Assembly: GCA_964453335.1 (NCBI GenBank)
Contig: CAYVOK010000012.1
Location: 29,220 to 93,219 of the forward strand
Direction: 5' to 3'
DNA length: 64,000 bases
Origin: VGBO01 sp964453335
GTDB lineage: Bacteria; Actinomycetota; Acidimicrobiia; Acidimicrobiales; CAIXPF01
Positions 8,807 through 16,256 of this stretch are shown here, in pieces. Made by a program: the position numbers and the translations under genes. The notes beneath the pieces are model-generated. The model ran no database searches. It saw nothing but the letters and a program-made list of their open reading frames with translations, and was not told the origin of the DNA. Position 1 is the first letter of the stretch, and every line of letters starts with the position of its first letter.

Positions 8807-9487
8807 ATGGAACCCCTGCTCGTCTTCCCATACCCGGTTCCTGCGGACCTCGCGCAGGCGCTCGGCCGTGCCGACCTCACCTACATCGGCGTGCGCGACG
8901 ACCTCGAGGCTGCCCGCAAGGAACCCGAGAACGGATGGAGCGGTGCGGTGCTCGTCGCAGAGGAGGACCCCGACGCCGCCCTTGCGCTCGCGAAGGTGCT
9001 CCGAGACCGGGAGTTCCCGCTCGAGCCGCTCGTGCTCGTGCTCCGGTCCGACCAGTTGCCGATCCTCGAGGGCGAGGACGGCCTCGTGGACGACTTCGCG
9101 CTCGCCCCGCTCAACCACCGGGAGCTCGCCCACCGACTGCGCCGGCAGTTCGTCCGGCTCGGACGGTCGGAACGCTCCGACCTCGTCGTGCACGGCGACC
9201 TCGTCCTCAACCTCGAGACCTACCAGGCCGCCATCGCCCGTCAGCCGCTGACCCTCACCTACATGGAGTACGAGCTGCTCAAGTTCCTCGCCCAGCACCC
9301 GGGCAAGGTCTTCACCCGGGAGGCACTGCTCAACAGGGTGTGGGGGTACGAGTACTACGGCGGGGCGCGCACGGTCGACGTGCACGTGCGCCGCCTCCGG
9401 GCCAAGCTCGGCGAGGAGCACGCGAACCTGATCCAGACGGTCCGCTCGGTGGGCTACCGGTTCGGGCAGACCCGCTGGTCGGGATGA
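8807..9487 (+). CDS. OmpR-family winged-helix regulator, GlnR-like
   Basis: A 226-aa regulator with an N-terminal receiver-like domain (1-118) and a C-terminal OmpR/PhoB winged helix (about 130-222) that includes LTYMEYELLKFL, the recognition region TREALLNRVWGYEYYG and ARTVDVHVRRLR. The receiver lacks an evident acidic phosphorylation pocket, as in the atypical orphan regulator GlnR. It is divergent from glnA and close to glnE, which supports a nitrogen-control role, but the exact regulon is inferred. ATG 8807 is preceded by GAGGCGGTGAG; a GTG at 8804 is an alternative. Only 1 bp separates its stop from that of the convergent ligase gene. Confidence 0.78.
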   Translation: MEPLLVFPYPVPADLAQALGRADLTYIGVRDDLEAARKEPENGWSGAVLVAEEDPDAALALAKVLRDREFPLEPLVLVLRSDQLPILEGEDGLVDDFALAPLNHRELAHRLRRQFVRLGRSERSDLVVHGDLVLNLETYQAAIARQPLTLTYMEYELLKFLAQHPGKVFTREALLNRVWGYEYYGGARTVDVHVRRLRAKLGEEHANLIQTVRSVGYRFGQTRWSG

Positions 9488-9488
9488 C

Positions 9489-11039
9489 TCACACGATCCG
9501 CGTGGAGTGGTTGCCCCAGTAGCGGTCCTTCAGCAACCGCTTGTAGAGCTTGCCGGTCTCGAGGCGCGGCAGCTCCGGCAGGTAGTCGACCGACTTCGGC
9601 ACCTTGTACTGCGCGAGGCGGTCGCGGGCGAACGCGAGGATCTCGGCGGTCACGTCGTCGGACGGTTCGACCCCGACGGCGAGCTGCACGACCGCCTTGA
9701 CCTCCTCGCCCATCTCGGCGTTCGGGACACCGAACACCGCGACGTCCGCGATCTTCGGATGGAGCACGAGGGCGTTCTCGATCTCCTGCGGGTAGATGTT
9801 CACCCCACCCGAGATGATCATGAACGTCTCACGATCGGTGAGGTAGAGGTACCCCTCGTCGTCGAGGTATCCGACGTCGCCGAGCTTCGTCCAGTTCGCC
9901 ATGGTCGGGTGCTGCGCGTCGGCGGTCTTGTCCGGGTCGTTGTGGTACGTGAACACCTGGGCGTCACGCTCGAAGTACACGGTGCCCGCGGTACCCACAG
10001 GCAGTTCGGCCCCGGTCTCGTCGCAGATGTGCAGCGTGCCGAGGATCGGCCGACCGACCGACCCGGGGTGGGCGAGCCACTGCGGGGTGTCGATGACCGT
10101 CATGCCGTTCAGCTCGGTCGCGCCGTAGTACTCGTAGACGATCGGCCCCCACCAGTCGATCATCTGCCGCTTCACCTCGACCGGGCAGGGGGCAGCGGCG
10201 TGGATGGCGACCCGGTGCGACGACAGGTCGTAGGGGGTCCGCTCGGCGGGGTCGAGCTTCAGCATGCGCACGAACATCGTCGGCACCCACTGCGAGTGGG
10301 TCACCCGGTACTTCTCGATGAGCTGCAGCGACTCGACCGGGTCGAACTTCTCCATCACGACGTTCGTCCCGCCGTGGAAGTGGACCGCCGCCGTGAACGC
10401 CAGCGGCGCCGAGTGGTAGAGCGGGGCCGGCGACAGGTACACCGCGTCGGCGTCGACGCCGTACATCTTCTCGATCAACAGGTCGAGACCCGACGCCTCC
10501 CCGAACGCCGCACCGGACAACGGCCGACGGATGCCCTTCGGGCGGCCCGTCGTGCCGGAGGAGTAGTTCATGAAGTCGCCCCGCTGCTCGACGGGCAGCG
10601 GCTCGGCCGGGTACGCGGCGACAGCGGTCTCGTAGCGGTCGTAGCCCGCCACGTCGCCACCCGCCGCGAGACGCAGCGTGCAGTTCGGGATGTCACCGAC
10701 GATCGCTGCGGCGACCTCACCGACGCCGGCCGAGCACACGATCGCCCGGCACCCGGCGTCGTTGACGATGTACGCCGCCTCGTCCGCGGTCAGGTAGCGG
10801 TTGATCGGCGTGAGGTACATCCCCGACCGGATGACCGCCCAGTACACGGCGTGGTAGTGGGCGTTGTTCTCCATGAACAACGCCACGCCGTCCCCGGCGC
10901 GGAGTCCTGCGGCGGCGAAGAGCTGGGCCAGCCGCTTCGAGGCGGCGTCGAGTTCGCCGTAGGTGACGACCTCACCGCTGCGGCCCATGATCGTGGCCGG
11001 CTTGTCGGGGTTGCGTCGGGCGTGTTCGGAGATCGACAT
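9489..11039 (-). CDS. AMP-forming acyl-CoA ligase
   Basis: A 516-aa member of the ANL superfamily that activates a carboxylic acid to its acyl-CoA through an acyl-adenylate. The P-loop region is FMNYSSGTTGRPKG, the adenylate motif is YEYYGATE, and the hinge is YLTDRETFMIISGG. The C-terminal lysine motif is present in LPRLETGKLYKR. The substrate is not predictable, though the fatty-acid or cyclohexane-carboxylate type is likely from the general look. ATG 11039 follows a CATGCT box by 6 nt, suggesting leaderless mRNA. It is convergent with the GlnR-like gene. Confidence 0.88.
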   Translation of the reverse strand: MSISEHARRNPDKPATIMGRSGEVVTYGELDAASKRLAQLFAAAGLRAGDGVALFMENNAHYHAVYWAVIRSGMYLTPINRYLTADEAAYIVNDAGCRAIVCSAGVGEVAAAIVGDIPNCTLRLAAGGDVAGYDRYETAVAAYPAEPLPVEQRGDFMNYSSGTTGRPKGIRRPLSGAAFGEASGLDLLIEKMYGVDADAVYLSPAPLYHSAPLAFTAAVHFHGGTNVVMEKFDPVESLQLIEKYRVTHSQWVPTMFVRMLKLDPAERTPYDLSSHRVAIHAAAPCPVEVKRQMIDWWGPIVYEYYGATELNGMTVIDTPQWLAHPGSVGRPILGTLHICDETGAELPVGTAGTVYFERDAQVFTYHNDPDKTADAQHPTMANWTKLGDVGYLDDEGYLYLTDRETFMIISGGVNIYPQEIENALVLHPKIADVAVFGVPNAEMGEEVKAVVQLAVGVEPSDDVTAEILAFARDRLAQYKVPKSVDYLPELPRLETGKLYKRLLKDRYWGNHSTRIV

Positions 11040-11094
11040 GCTCCGAGCATGGCACGAGCCGCGGCGTCGACGCAGCGGCGGAGCGGGCGACCGA

Positions 11095-11253
11095 TCAGGT
11101 GTTGAGGTCGGTCCAGACGGCGTCGCCGGCGCGGCGTTCGGCGTCGTCCTTCAGCAGCCAGCCGATGATCGCTGCGACCGGCGGGCCCGACATGATGACG
11201 AGCACCGGGAAGACCACGAGCAGGACCACTGCGAAGATCACGCCACCGAGCAC
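11095..11253 (-). CDS. 52-aa single-pass membrane protein, unknown function
   Basis: This short gene starts GTG-CTC-GGT and ends LNT-stop. Residues 2-20 (LGGVIFAVVLLVVFPVLVI) form a strong membrane helix; a second hydrophobic stretch (PVAAIIGWLL) is followed by a charged tail, KDDAERRAGDAVWTDLNT. AGGAAG lies 5 nt before the GTG and overlaps the TAG stop of the upstream xanthine-dehydrogenase-like gene, 9 nt away, so the two are probably translated together. I know no family for it. The good ribosome site, coupling and clean membrane profile support a real gene. Confidence 0.62.
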   Translation of the reverse strand: MLGGVIFAVVLLVVFPVLVIMSGPPVAAIIGWLLKDDAERRAGDAVWTDLNT

Positions 11254-11262
11254 GAGTTCTTC

Positions 11263-12855
11263 CTAGCGCACCGATCGGCCCGTCGGCCAGGAATCCGGTC
11301 GTCCCTGACGACGCCAGACGGCCGCCGCCGCTGCGGCGAACACCGCGTCGGCGACCGGGACCGGTGCACCTGCACCGTCCTCGACGACGACGCGCACCGG
11401 CGGCATGTCGACGGCGCGGAGCACCCCGGCGCTGCGCACGGTCAGGCCGAGTGGCTCCCCGTCACCTCCGACGGCGAGCGACTCGGCGCACACCCACGAC
11501 ACCGCCATGTGGACCGCGCCGACGACGTAGGACCGCACGACCACCTCGTCGAGCGGGTCCCCGCACGCAACGCGCACCTCGATCGTGCCGTCCTCGGCCA
11601 CGTCGACCGTCGCCGTCCCGCCTGCGGGGCCGTGCACGGTGATCGGCCCGTCGCCGACCGCCGTCGTCGCGAGCACCACGCCCTCCGCCCAACCCGCGGC
11701 ACGCAGCGCCGCCGACGTCGGCGGGCCGACGACGTCGACCTCCGTCACGTCGACCTCCCAGCCCTCCGCACCCGGGACCGCGGCGAACCCCGCCCGGATC
11801 TGCTCGGCGACGCCGGCGGTGCGCGCCACGACGACCGCTGCTCGACGACCCACCGGATCGACGCCGGCGGCGATCGGCGGGCGCTTCGGACCGAACCGGA
11901 CCACGTCCTCGCGCGACCACCTGGCGCGCACCGGGCGACCCTCCGCCGCTGCGAGGCGACGGGCGATGTCGGGCAACGGGGAGTCGGTCTTCCCGCCGAA
12001 CGCGCCACCCGCGGCGACCGGCGACGCCGGTGTCCCACCGGGCTCGCACCACGATGCATCGGGCTCGAGGTAGGCGGGCTCCACCCAGGAGGTGCGCAAC
12101 ACCGACGCCCACGCGCCGGGCGGCACGGCCAACGGGGGGACGGCCTCGACCGTGCCGTGGCGTCCCTGCACGATGCCGGCGAGTCGGCGCGCTGCGTGCG
12201 GGGTGTCTGCGAGCACCCACGTCCCGTCCGCCGACCGGACGGCCACCCGGGCACCGTCGGGGGCGGTGTCCTCGGCGAAGGGGGAACGCCCGAGCGGGAC
12301 GTCGGGACCGACCGCCTGGGGGACCCCGCCCTCGAGCTCGGCGCGCCGCGCCGCGGCGTCGAGGTCACGCCCACGGAGGAGGGCTGCAGGGTCGGCGGCC
12401 GGGTCGCCCACGAGGTCGAAGGCCTCGAGGATCGGGAGCCAGCCCGTGCACCGGCACAGGTGGGCGAGCAGCGCCCGGGCGGGGTCGGGACGTTCGGCCA
12501 GGAGCTCCGCCTCGAGCCGGACGACGATGCCGGGGGTGCAGAACCCGCACTGACTGCCGCCCGTGGCGCACAACGCCGCAGCCCAGCGGTCGCGTCGCCC
12601 CGCGTCCAGGCCGTCGAGTGTCGTGACCGTCCGCCCGGCGACCCGGCGCAGCGGGGTCACGCACGCGACCCGCGGCGCGCCGTCGACGAGCACCGTGCAA
12701 CAGCCGCACTGCCCCTGCGGCGCGCACCCGTCCTTCACCGACCGGACGCCGAGTGCCTCCCGCAGCGCGTCGAGCAGGGAACCGCCGTCGTCGGGGGCCT
12801 CGACGGGTCGACCGTCGAGCTCGAAGCGGACGACGGCGCTCGTCGGATCGGACAC
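11263..12855 (-). CDS. compact fusion of 2Fe-2S subunit and part of a xanthine dehydrogenase molybdenum subunit
   Basis: A 530-aa protein. Residues 1-80 are a plant-type ferredoxin domain with Cys44, Cys50, Cys52 and Cys53; residues 85-150 are the second 2Fe-2S domain with CGFC (103-106) and CRC (134-136). Both are typical of xanthine or aldehyde oxidase small subunits. From about 245 the chain resembles the molybdopterin-binding subunit, with GGAFGGK (283-289), but it is several hundred residues shorter than normal. I see neither the later cofactor loops nor the GE active-site glutamate. Substrate is unknown and catalysis uncertain. GTG 12855 follows a TAACCT box by 6 nt; a 52-aa membrane protein gene is coupled downstream. 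Confidence 0.75.
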   Translation of the reverse strand: MSDPTSAVVRFELDGRPVEAPDDGGSLLDALREALGVRSVKDGCAPQGQCGCCTVLVDGAPRVACVTPLRRVAGRTVTTLDGLDAGRRDRWAAALCATGGSQCGFCTPGIVVRLEAELLAERPDPARALLAHLCRCTGWLPILEAFDLVGDPAADPAALLRGRDLDAAARRAELEGGVPQAVGPDVPLGRSPFAEDTAPDGARVAVRSADGTWVLADTPHAARRLAGIVQGRHGTVEAVPPLAVPPGAWASVLRTSWVEPAYLEPDASWCEPGGTPASPVAAGGAFGGKTDSPLPDIARRLAAAEGRPVRARWSREDVVRFGPKRPPIAAGVDPVGRRAAVVVARTAGVAEQIRAGFAAVPGAEGWEVDVTEVDVVGPPTSAALRAAGWAEGVVLATTAVGDGPITVHGPAGGTATVDVAEDGTIEVRVACGDPLDEVVVRSYVVGAVHMAVSWVCAESLAVGGDGEPLGLTVRSAGVLRAVDMPPVRVVVEDGAGAPVPVADAVFAAAAAAVWRRQGRPDSWPTGRSVR

Positions 12856-12861
12856 CGGCCC

Positions 12862-12871
12862 AGGTTAGGGT
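12862..12871. promoter_or_regulatory. two overlapping divergent -10-like boxes
   Basis: TAACCT on the minus strand (12867-12862) is 6 nt from the GTG of the dehydrogenase-like gene, and TAGGGT on the plus strand (12866-12871) is 9 nt from the ATG of the lipoprotein gene. The boxes share 2 bp, and the start codons are only 25 bp apart. Confidence 0.5.
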
Positions 12872-12880
12872 CGGGCCCGG

Positions 12881-13804
12881 ATGACACCCCGTGACCTCCC
12901 CGTTCCCGGACCGGGTCGACCGACCCGGCGCCACCTGCTCGCCGGTGCGGCGGGTACGGTCGGCCTCGTCCTCCTCGGAGCGTGCCGGGGCGACGGGTCC
13001 GACGGTGGTGCCCTCGCCGGCGCCGGTGACCCGGCCTACCTGCGACCGTTCTTCGCGACCGGCCTGCGCGAACCACCGGTGCTGCGCACGGGCATACCGC
13101 AACGCCTCCCCTGGGGGATCGCCGACGCCGACGGCGTGCCGCTCCGGTCGGGACCTGCGATGGTCACCTTCGTCGTCCGAGGCCCGGACGGCAGCGTGGT
13201 CGGCGAGGTCGCCGTCGAACGTCACGACGGTTCGGTGCCCTTCCCCTACTACCCGCTGCGGTTCACCCCGCCGACGCCCGGCACCTACGAGGTGGCCGCC
13301 GACGCTGCGGGACGCCGGCTGACCTCGGCGTTCGCCGTCGCAGCGCCCGGCGACGTCCGACTCGTCCAGGTCGGCGATCCGGCCGTGCCCGTCGACACGG
13401 CCACCTTCGACGATCCCCGTGGCGTCGACCCGGTCTGCACCCGAGACCCGGCCTGCCCGTTCCACGCCGTCACGCTCCGCGCCGCGCTCGCATCGGGTCG
13501 CCCGACGGTCTTCCTCGTGTCGACGCCAGCGTTCTGTCAGACGAACGTGTGCGGCCCGGTGCTCGAACAGCTCGTCACAGCCGTCGCGTCACGACCCGAC
13601 CTCGTGGTCGTGCACAGCGAGGTCTACGCCGACGTCGGCCGGACCAAGGATCCGTTGCGGTCGAAGTTCACGTCGGCGATCGATGCCTACGGGCTGACGT
13701 TCGAGCCGAGCCTCGTCGTCGCCGACGCCCGCGGGCTCGTCGTCGAACGCCTCGACTTCACCTGGGACGAACGGGAACTCGCTGCCGCACTGGCGCGCAT
13801 CTAG
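12881..13804 (+). CDS. Tat-exported lipoprotein with thioredoxin-like domain
   Basis: A 307-aa protein. The N terminus has a twin-arginine pair (Arg16-Arg17 in PTRRHLLAG), a hydrophobic core and a lipobox LLGAC with Cys35, so it should be exported folded and anchored on the outer face of the membrane. The middle (about 60-155) looks like an Ig-like beta domain. The C-terminal part is thioredoxin-like with a Cys219-x4-Cys224 pair (AFCQTNVCGP) in place of CxxC; Cys186 and Cys192 may form another disulfide. This suggests a thiol redox or metallochaperone role on the cell surface; that function is inferred. It is divergent from the molybdenum-enzyme-like gene. Confidence 0.8.
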   Translation: MTPRDLPVPGPGRPTRRHLLAGAAGTVGLVLLGACRGDGSDGGALAGAGDPAYLRPFFATGLREPPVLRTGIPQRLPWGIADADGVPLRSGPAMVTFVVRGPDGSVVGEVAVERHDGSVPFPYYPLRFTPPTPGTYEVAADAAGRRLTSAFAVAAPGDVRLVQVGDPAVPVDTATFDDPRGVDPVCTRDPACPFHAVTLRAALASGRPTVFLVSTPAFCQTNVCGPVLEQLVTAVASRPDLVVVHSEVYADVGRTKDPLRSKFTSAIDAYGLTFEPSLVVADARGLVVERLDFTWDERELAAALARI

Positions 13805-13814
13805 GAGGAATCGG

Positions 13815-14597
13815 ATGACCGAGGCATTCTTCGCCCGCAACGGCGACCGGTACGTCGGCAACACGCCCGCACGCGGGCCGTGGGATCCGGGGGCCTGTCA
13901 CGCCGGCCCGGTCGCCGGTGTCCTCGCCGGCGAGCTCGAGGCGCTCGTGCCCGACCTGCAGCTCGTCCGACTGACCGTCGAGGTGCCGCGCCCGGTGCCG
14001 ATGGCCGGGTTCCACGTCGAGGCGTCCATCGTGCGGCAGAGCCGATCCCTCGCCGCGACCACCGCCGCACTGCTCGACGACGACGGACGCACCTGCGCCG
14101 TTGCGTCCGGCCTGCACGTGGTCCCCGGCGATCTCGGTGACGTGCCGACGACTGCCGTGACGGCCCCGCGCCTCGCCGACGCGGTCGACGGCCCGTTCTT
14201 CCTCGCCGGACGACTGGACGGGCCACCCGGGTTCGGGTCGGCCGTCGCCATGCGCTACCCGCCGGGCGAGACGACCGAGCCAGGCCCCACCACCGCATGG
14301 ATGTGGGCCCCACCGATCGTGGACGACCTGCCGTCGTCGCCGTTCCAACGGATCTGCCCGCTCGCCGACTGCGGCAACGCACTCGGACGGAACGCCGACC
14401 CGCCCGGGTTCACGTTCGCGAACGCCGACCTGACCGTGTACCTCGTCCGACCCCCGGTCGGCGAGTGGTTCGCCTCACGATCCGTCGCGCACTGGGAGCG
14501 CAGCGGGATCGGCCTGTCGGACGCGGACCTCTTCGACGAGACGGGCTACGTCGGTCGGGCGTTGCAGACGATCGTGTTGCGTCGGGGCGCCGCCTGA
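13815..14597 (+). CDS. TesB-like double-hotdog acyl-CoA thioesterase family protein
   Basis: A 260-aa protein of the acyl-CoA thioesterase-like hotdog superfamily. An N-terminal hotdog (about 1-115, with CHAGPVAGVLAGELE and VEVPRPVPM) is followed by a second hotdog (about 160-260, ending QTIVLRRG). Members hydrolyse acyl-CoA thioesters in the cytosol; specificity cannot be told here. ATG 13815 has an AGGAGG site that begins in the TAG stop of the lipoprotein gene, so the two are cotranscribed and perhaps coupled. Confidence 0.75.
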   Translation: MTEAFFARNGDRYVGNTPARGPWDPGACHAGPVAGVLAGELEALVPDLQLVRLTVEVPRPVPMAGFHVEASIVRQSRSLAATTAALLDDDGRTCAVASGLHVVPGDLGDVPTTAVTAPRLADAVDGPFFLAGRLDGPPGFGSAVAMRYPPGETTEPGPTTAWMWAPPIVDDLPSSPFQRICPLADCGNALGRNADPPGFTFANADLTVYLVRPPVGEWFASRSVAHWERSGIGLSDADLFDETGYVGRALQTIVLRRGAA

Positions 14598-14619
14598 GGG
14601 CCGGTCGCCCCGCAGCCGA

Positions 14620-14940
14620 TCAGCTGAAGGACGAGCCGCAGCCGCAGGTCTTCGACGCGTTCGGGTTGTTGATCGAGAACCCCTGCTGGTTCAGCCCGTC
14701 CTTGAAGTCGAGCGTCGCACCGGTGAGGAGCGGGGCGCTCGTCGGGTCGACCACGACCTGCACGTCGCCGAACGACGTCGCATGGTCCTCCGCCGAGATC
14801 TCGGTGTCGAAGAACATCTCGTAGCTGAAGCCCGAGCAGCCGCCGGGCCGCACGGCGACCCGCAGCGCCAGCCCATCGATGCCCTCGGCGTCGATGAGCT
14901 CCTTGACCTTCTTCGAGGCGGTGTCGGTGAGCGTGATCAC
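14620..14940 (-). CDS. erpA: iron-sulfur cluster insertion protein, A-type carrier
   Basis: A 106-aa HesB/IscA/ErpA carrier that passes 2Fe-2S or 4Fe-4S clusters to apo-enzymes. The three ligand cysteines are seen: one in GGCSGFSY (about residue 35) and two in the C-terminal CGCGSS. Length is normal. The GTG start has GGAGG 5 nt upstream, so this mRNA has a leader; a TATGCT box (14976-14971) would start it about 24 nt before the GTG. It is divergent from mrp, another Fe-S biogenesis gene, with an inverted repeat between them. It is convergent with the hotdog gene. Confidence 0.92.
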   Translation of the reverse strand: MITLTDTASKKVKELIDAEGIDGLALRVAVRPGGCSGFSYEMFFDTEISAEDHATSFGDVQVVVDPTSAPLLTGATLDFKDGLNQQGFSINNPNASKTCGCGSSFS

Positions 14941-14994
14941 AAGGACCTCCAGAACGAGATTGCACCTTCGAGCATAGGAGGAATTCCGACGTTC

Positions 14995-15015
14995 GGCATC
15001 CCCTGCCGGGATGCC
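14995..15015. promoter_or_regulatory. 8-bp inverted repeat in the erpA-mrp divergent promoter region
   Basis: GGCATCCC, 5 nt, GGGATGCC: perfect arms. It ends 7 nt before the TAGCAT box of mrp and covers the -35 side of the candidate erpA promoter. It is a good position for an operator shared by two Fe-S genes; the regulator is unknown. Confidence 0.5.
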
Positions 15016-15022
15016 CCGTTCC

Positions 15023-15028
15023 TAGCAT
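15023..15028 (+). promoter_or_regulatory. -10-like box of mrp, leaderless geometry
   Basis: TAGCAT stands exactly 6 nt before the ATG at 15035, with no ribosome site between. Confidence 0.5.
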
Positions 15029-15034
15029 CGGCGC

Positions 15035-16210
15035 ATGCCGACGACGCCCGCGCCGCCGCCCTCGCCCGACGACGTGTTCGCCATGCTCCGCGGGGTCGTC
15101 GACCCCGAGCTCGGCTCGGACATCGTCGACCTCGGCATGGCCCGCGACGTGATCGTCGAACCCGACGGCACGGTGCAGGTCACCGTGGCGCTCACGACCG
15201 CCGGCTGCCCGCTGCGGGCGCAGATCCAGTCCGACGTCCGCACCCGGGTCGGGTCGATGCCGGGCGTCGCAGCCGTCACCATCACCTGGACCGAGATGAC
15301 CGCCGAACAGAAGTCGGCAGCGATGGCCCGCGCCCGGTGGAACGTGCGGGAGAAGGCGCCGGACACCGCCGTCCCACCGACCACCCGGGTGGTCGGAATC
15401 GCCTCTGGCAAGGGTGGCGTCGGCAAGAGCTCGGTCACCGTGAACCTCGCCGCGGCGATCGCCGCCACCGGACGCACCGTCGGGGTGCTCGACGCCGACA
15501 TCTGGGGGTTCTCCGTCCCGCGGATGCTCGGCGTGGACGGACGACTGCGGACGGTTCCCGGCGAGAAGAAGATGCTCCCGAACGAGCGGGCGGTCGGCGA
15601 CGGCCGTCTCGAGGTCGTGTCGATGGGGTTCCTCGTCGACGACGAGACCGACGCGCTGATGTGGCGGGGGCTCATGCTCAACCGGGCCGTGCAGCACTTC
15701 CTCGAGGACGTGCAGTGGGGCCCGCTCGACTACCTCCTGATCGACCTCCCCCCGGGCACGGGTGACGTGCAGATGGGGCTCGCTCGGATGCTGCCGCGCA
15801 CCGAGCTGCTCATCGTCACCACCCCGGCACGCGCCGCGCAGAAGGTCGCCGCGCGCGCGGCGACGATGGCCCGCAAGAGCTTCCTGCGGGTCGCCGGTGT
15901 CATCGAGAACCTGTCCGTGTACGTCGCACCCGACGGTTCGACGCACGAGATCTTCGGTGCCGGCGGCGGCGAGGAGCTCGCCGCCGAGATCGGGGTGCCC
16001 CTCCTCGCCCGGCTCCCCATCGACGCGACCGTCTCCGCCGGCGGCGACGTCGGGGACCCGGTCGCCCTCCACCCCGGCCCGGCCGGGGACGCGTTCCGTG
16101 CCCTCGCCGACCGTGTCGTGGGCGAGGCGATCCCGCCGGTCGACATCGCCGGCTGCTCCGCCCGGCTGCTCGAGGCGATGGCCGCGGCGTTCGACGCCCC
16201 GGCGGACTGA
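15035..16210 (+). CDS. mrp: Mrp/ApbC-family iron-sulfur carrier ATPase
   Basis: A 391-aa protein. Residues 10-85 form a MIP18 (DUF59) domain with VDPELGSDIVDLG and the conserved Cys58. From 117 on it is a deviant Walker P-loop ATPase with GKGGVGKSS (125-133) and DLPPGTGD. It loads or transfers Fe-S clusters in the cytosol. The CxxC found in many Mrp proteins is absent (IENLSVYVAPDG), which is also the case in actinobacterial homologues as I recall them, so it is not necessarily a defect. Divergent from erpA, which supports the Fe-S role. Confidence 0.92.
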   Translation: MPTTPAPPPSPDDVFAMLRGVVDPELGSDIVDLGMARDVIVEPDGTVQVTVALTTAGCPLRAQIQSDVRTRVGSMPGVAAVTITWTEMTAEQKSAAMARARWNVREKAPDTAVPPTTRVVGIASGKGGVGKSSVTVNLAAAIAATGRTVGVLDADIWGFSVPRMLGVDGRLRTVPGEKKMLPNERAVGDGRLEVVSMGFLVDDETDALMWRGLMLNRAVQHFLEDVQWGPLDYLLIDLPPGTGDVQMGLARMLPRTELLIVTTPARAAQKVAARAATMARKSFLRVAGVIENLSVYVAPDGSTHEIFGAGGGEELAAEIGVPLLARLPIDATVSAGGDVGDPVALHPGPAGDAFRALADRVVGEAIPPVDIAGCSARLLEAMAAAFDAPAD

Positions 16211-16241
16211 CCGGCCCGGTCGACCCGATCCGGTCCGCCGG

Positions 16242-16247
16242 TAGGCT
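16242..16247 (+). promoter_or_regulatory. -10-like box of selA
   Basis: TAGGCT lies 9 nt before the GTG at 16257 in the 46-bp gap after mrp; no Shine-Dalgarno site is visible. Confidence 0.45.
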
Positions 16248-16256
16248 CACGCCGCC

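Noticed and set aside
15901..15960. Missing CxxC in Mrp as a defect
   Set aside because: Actinobacterial Mrp homologues I can recall also lack it, so it is likely a family trait.
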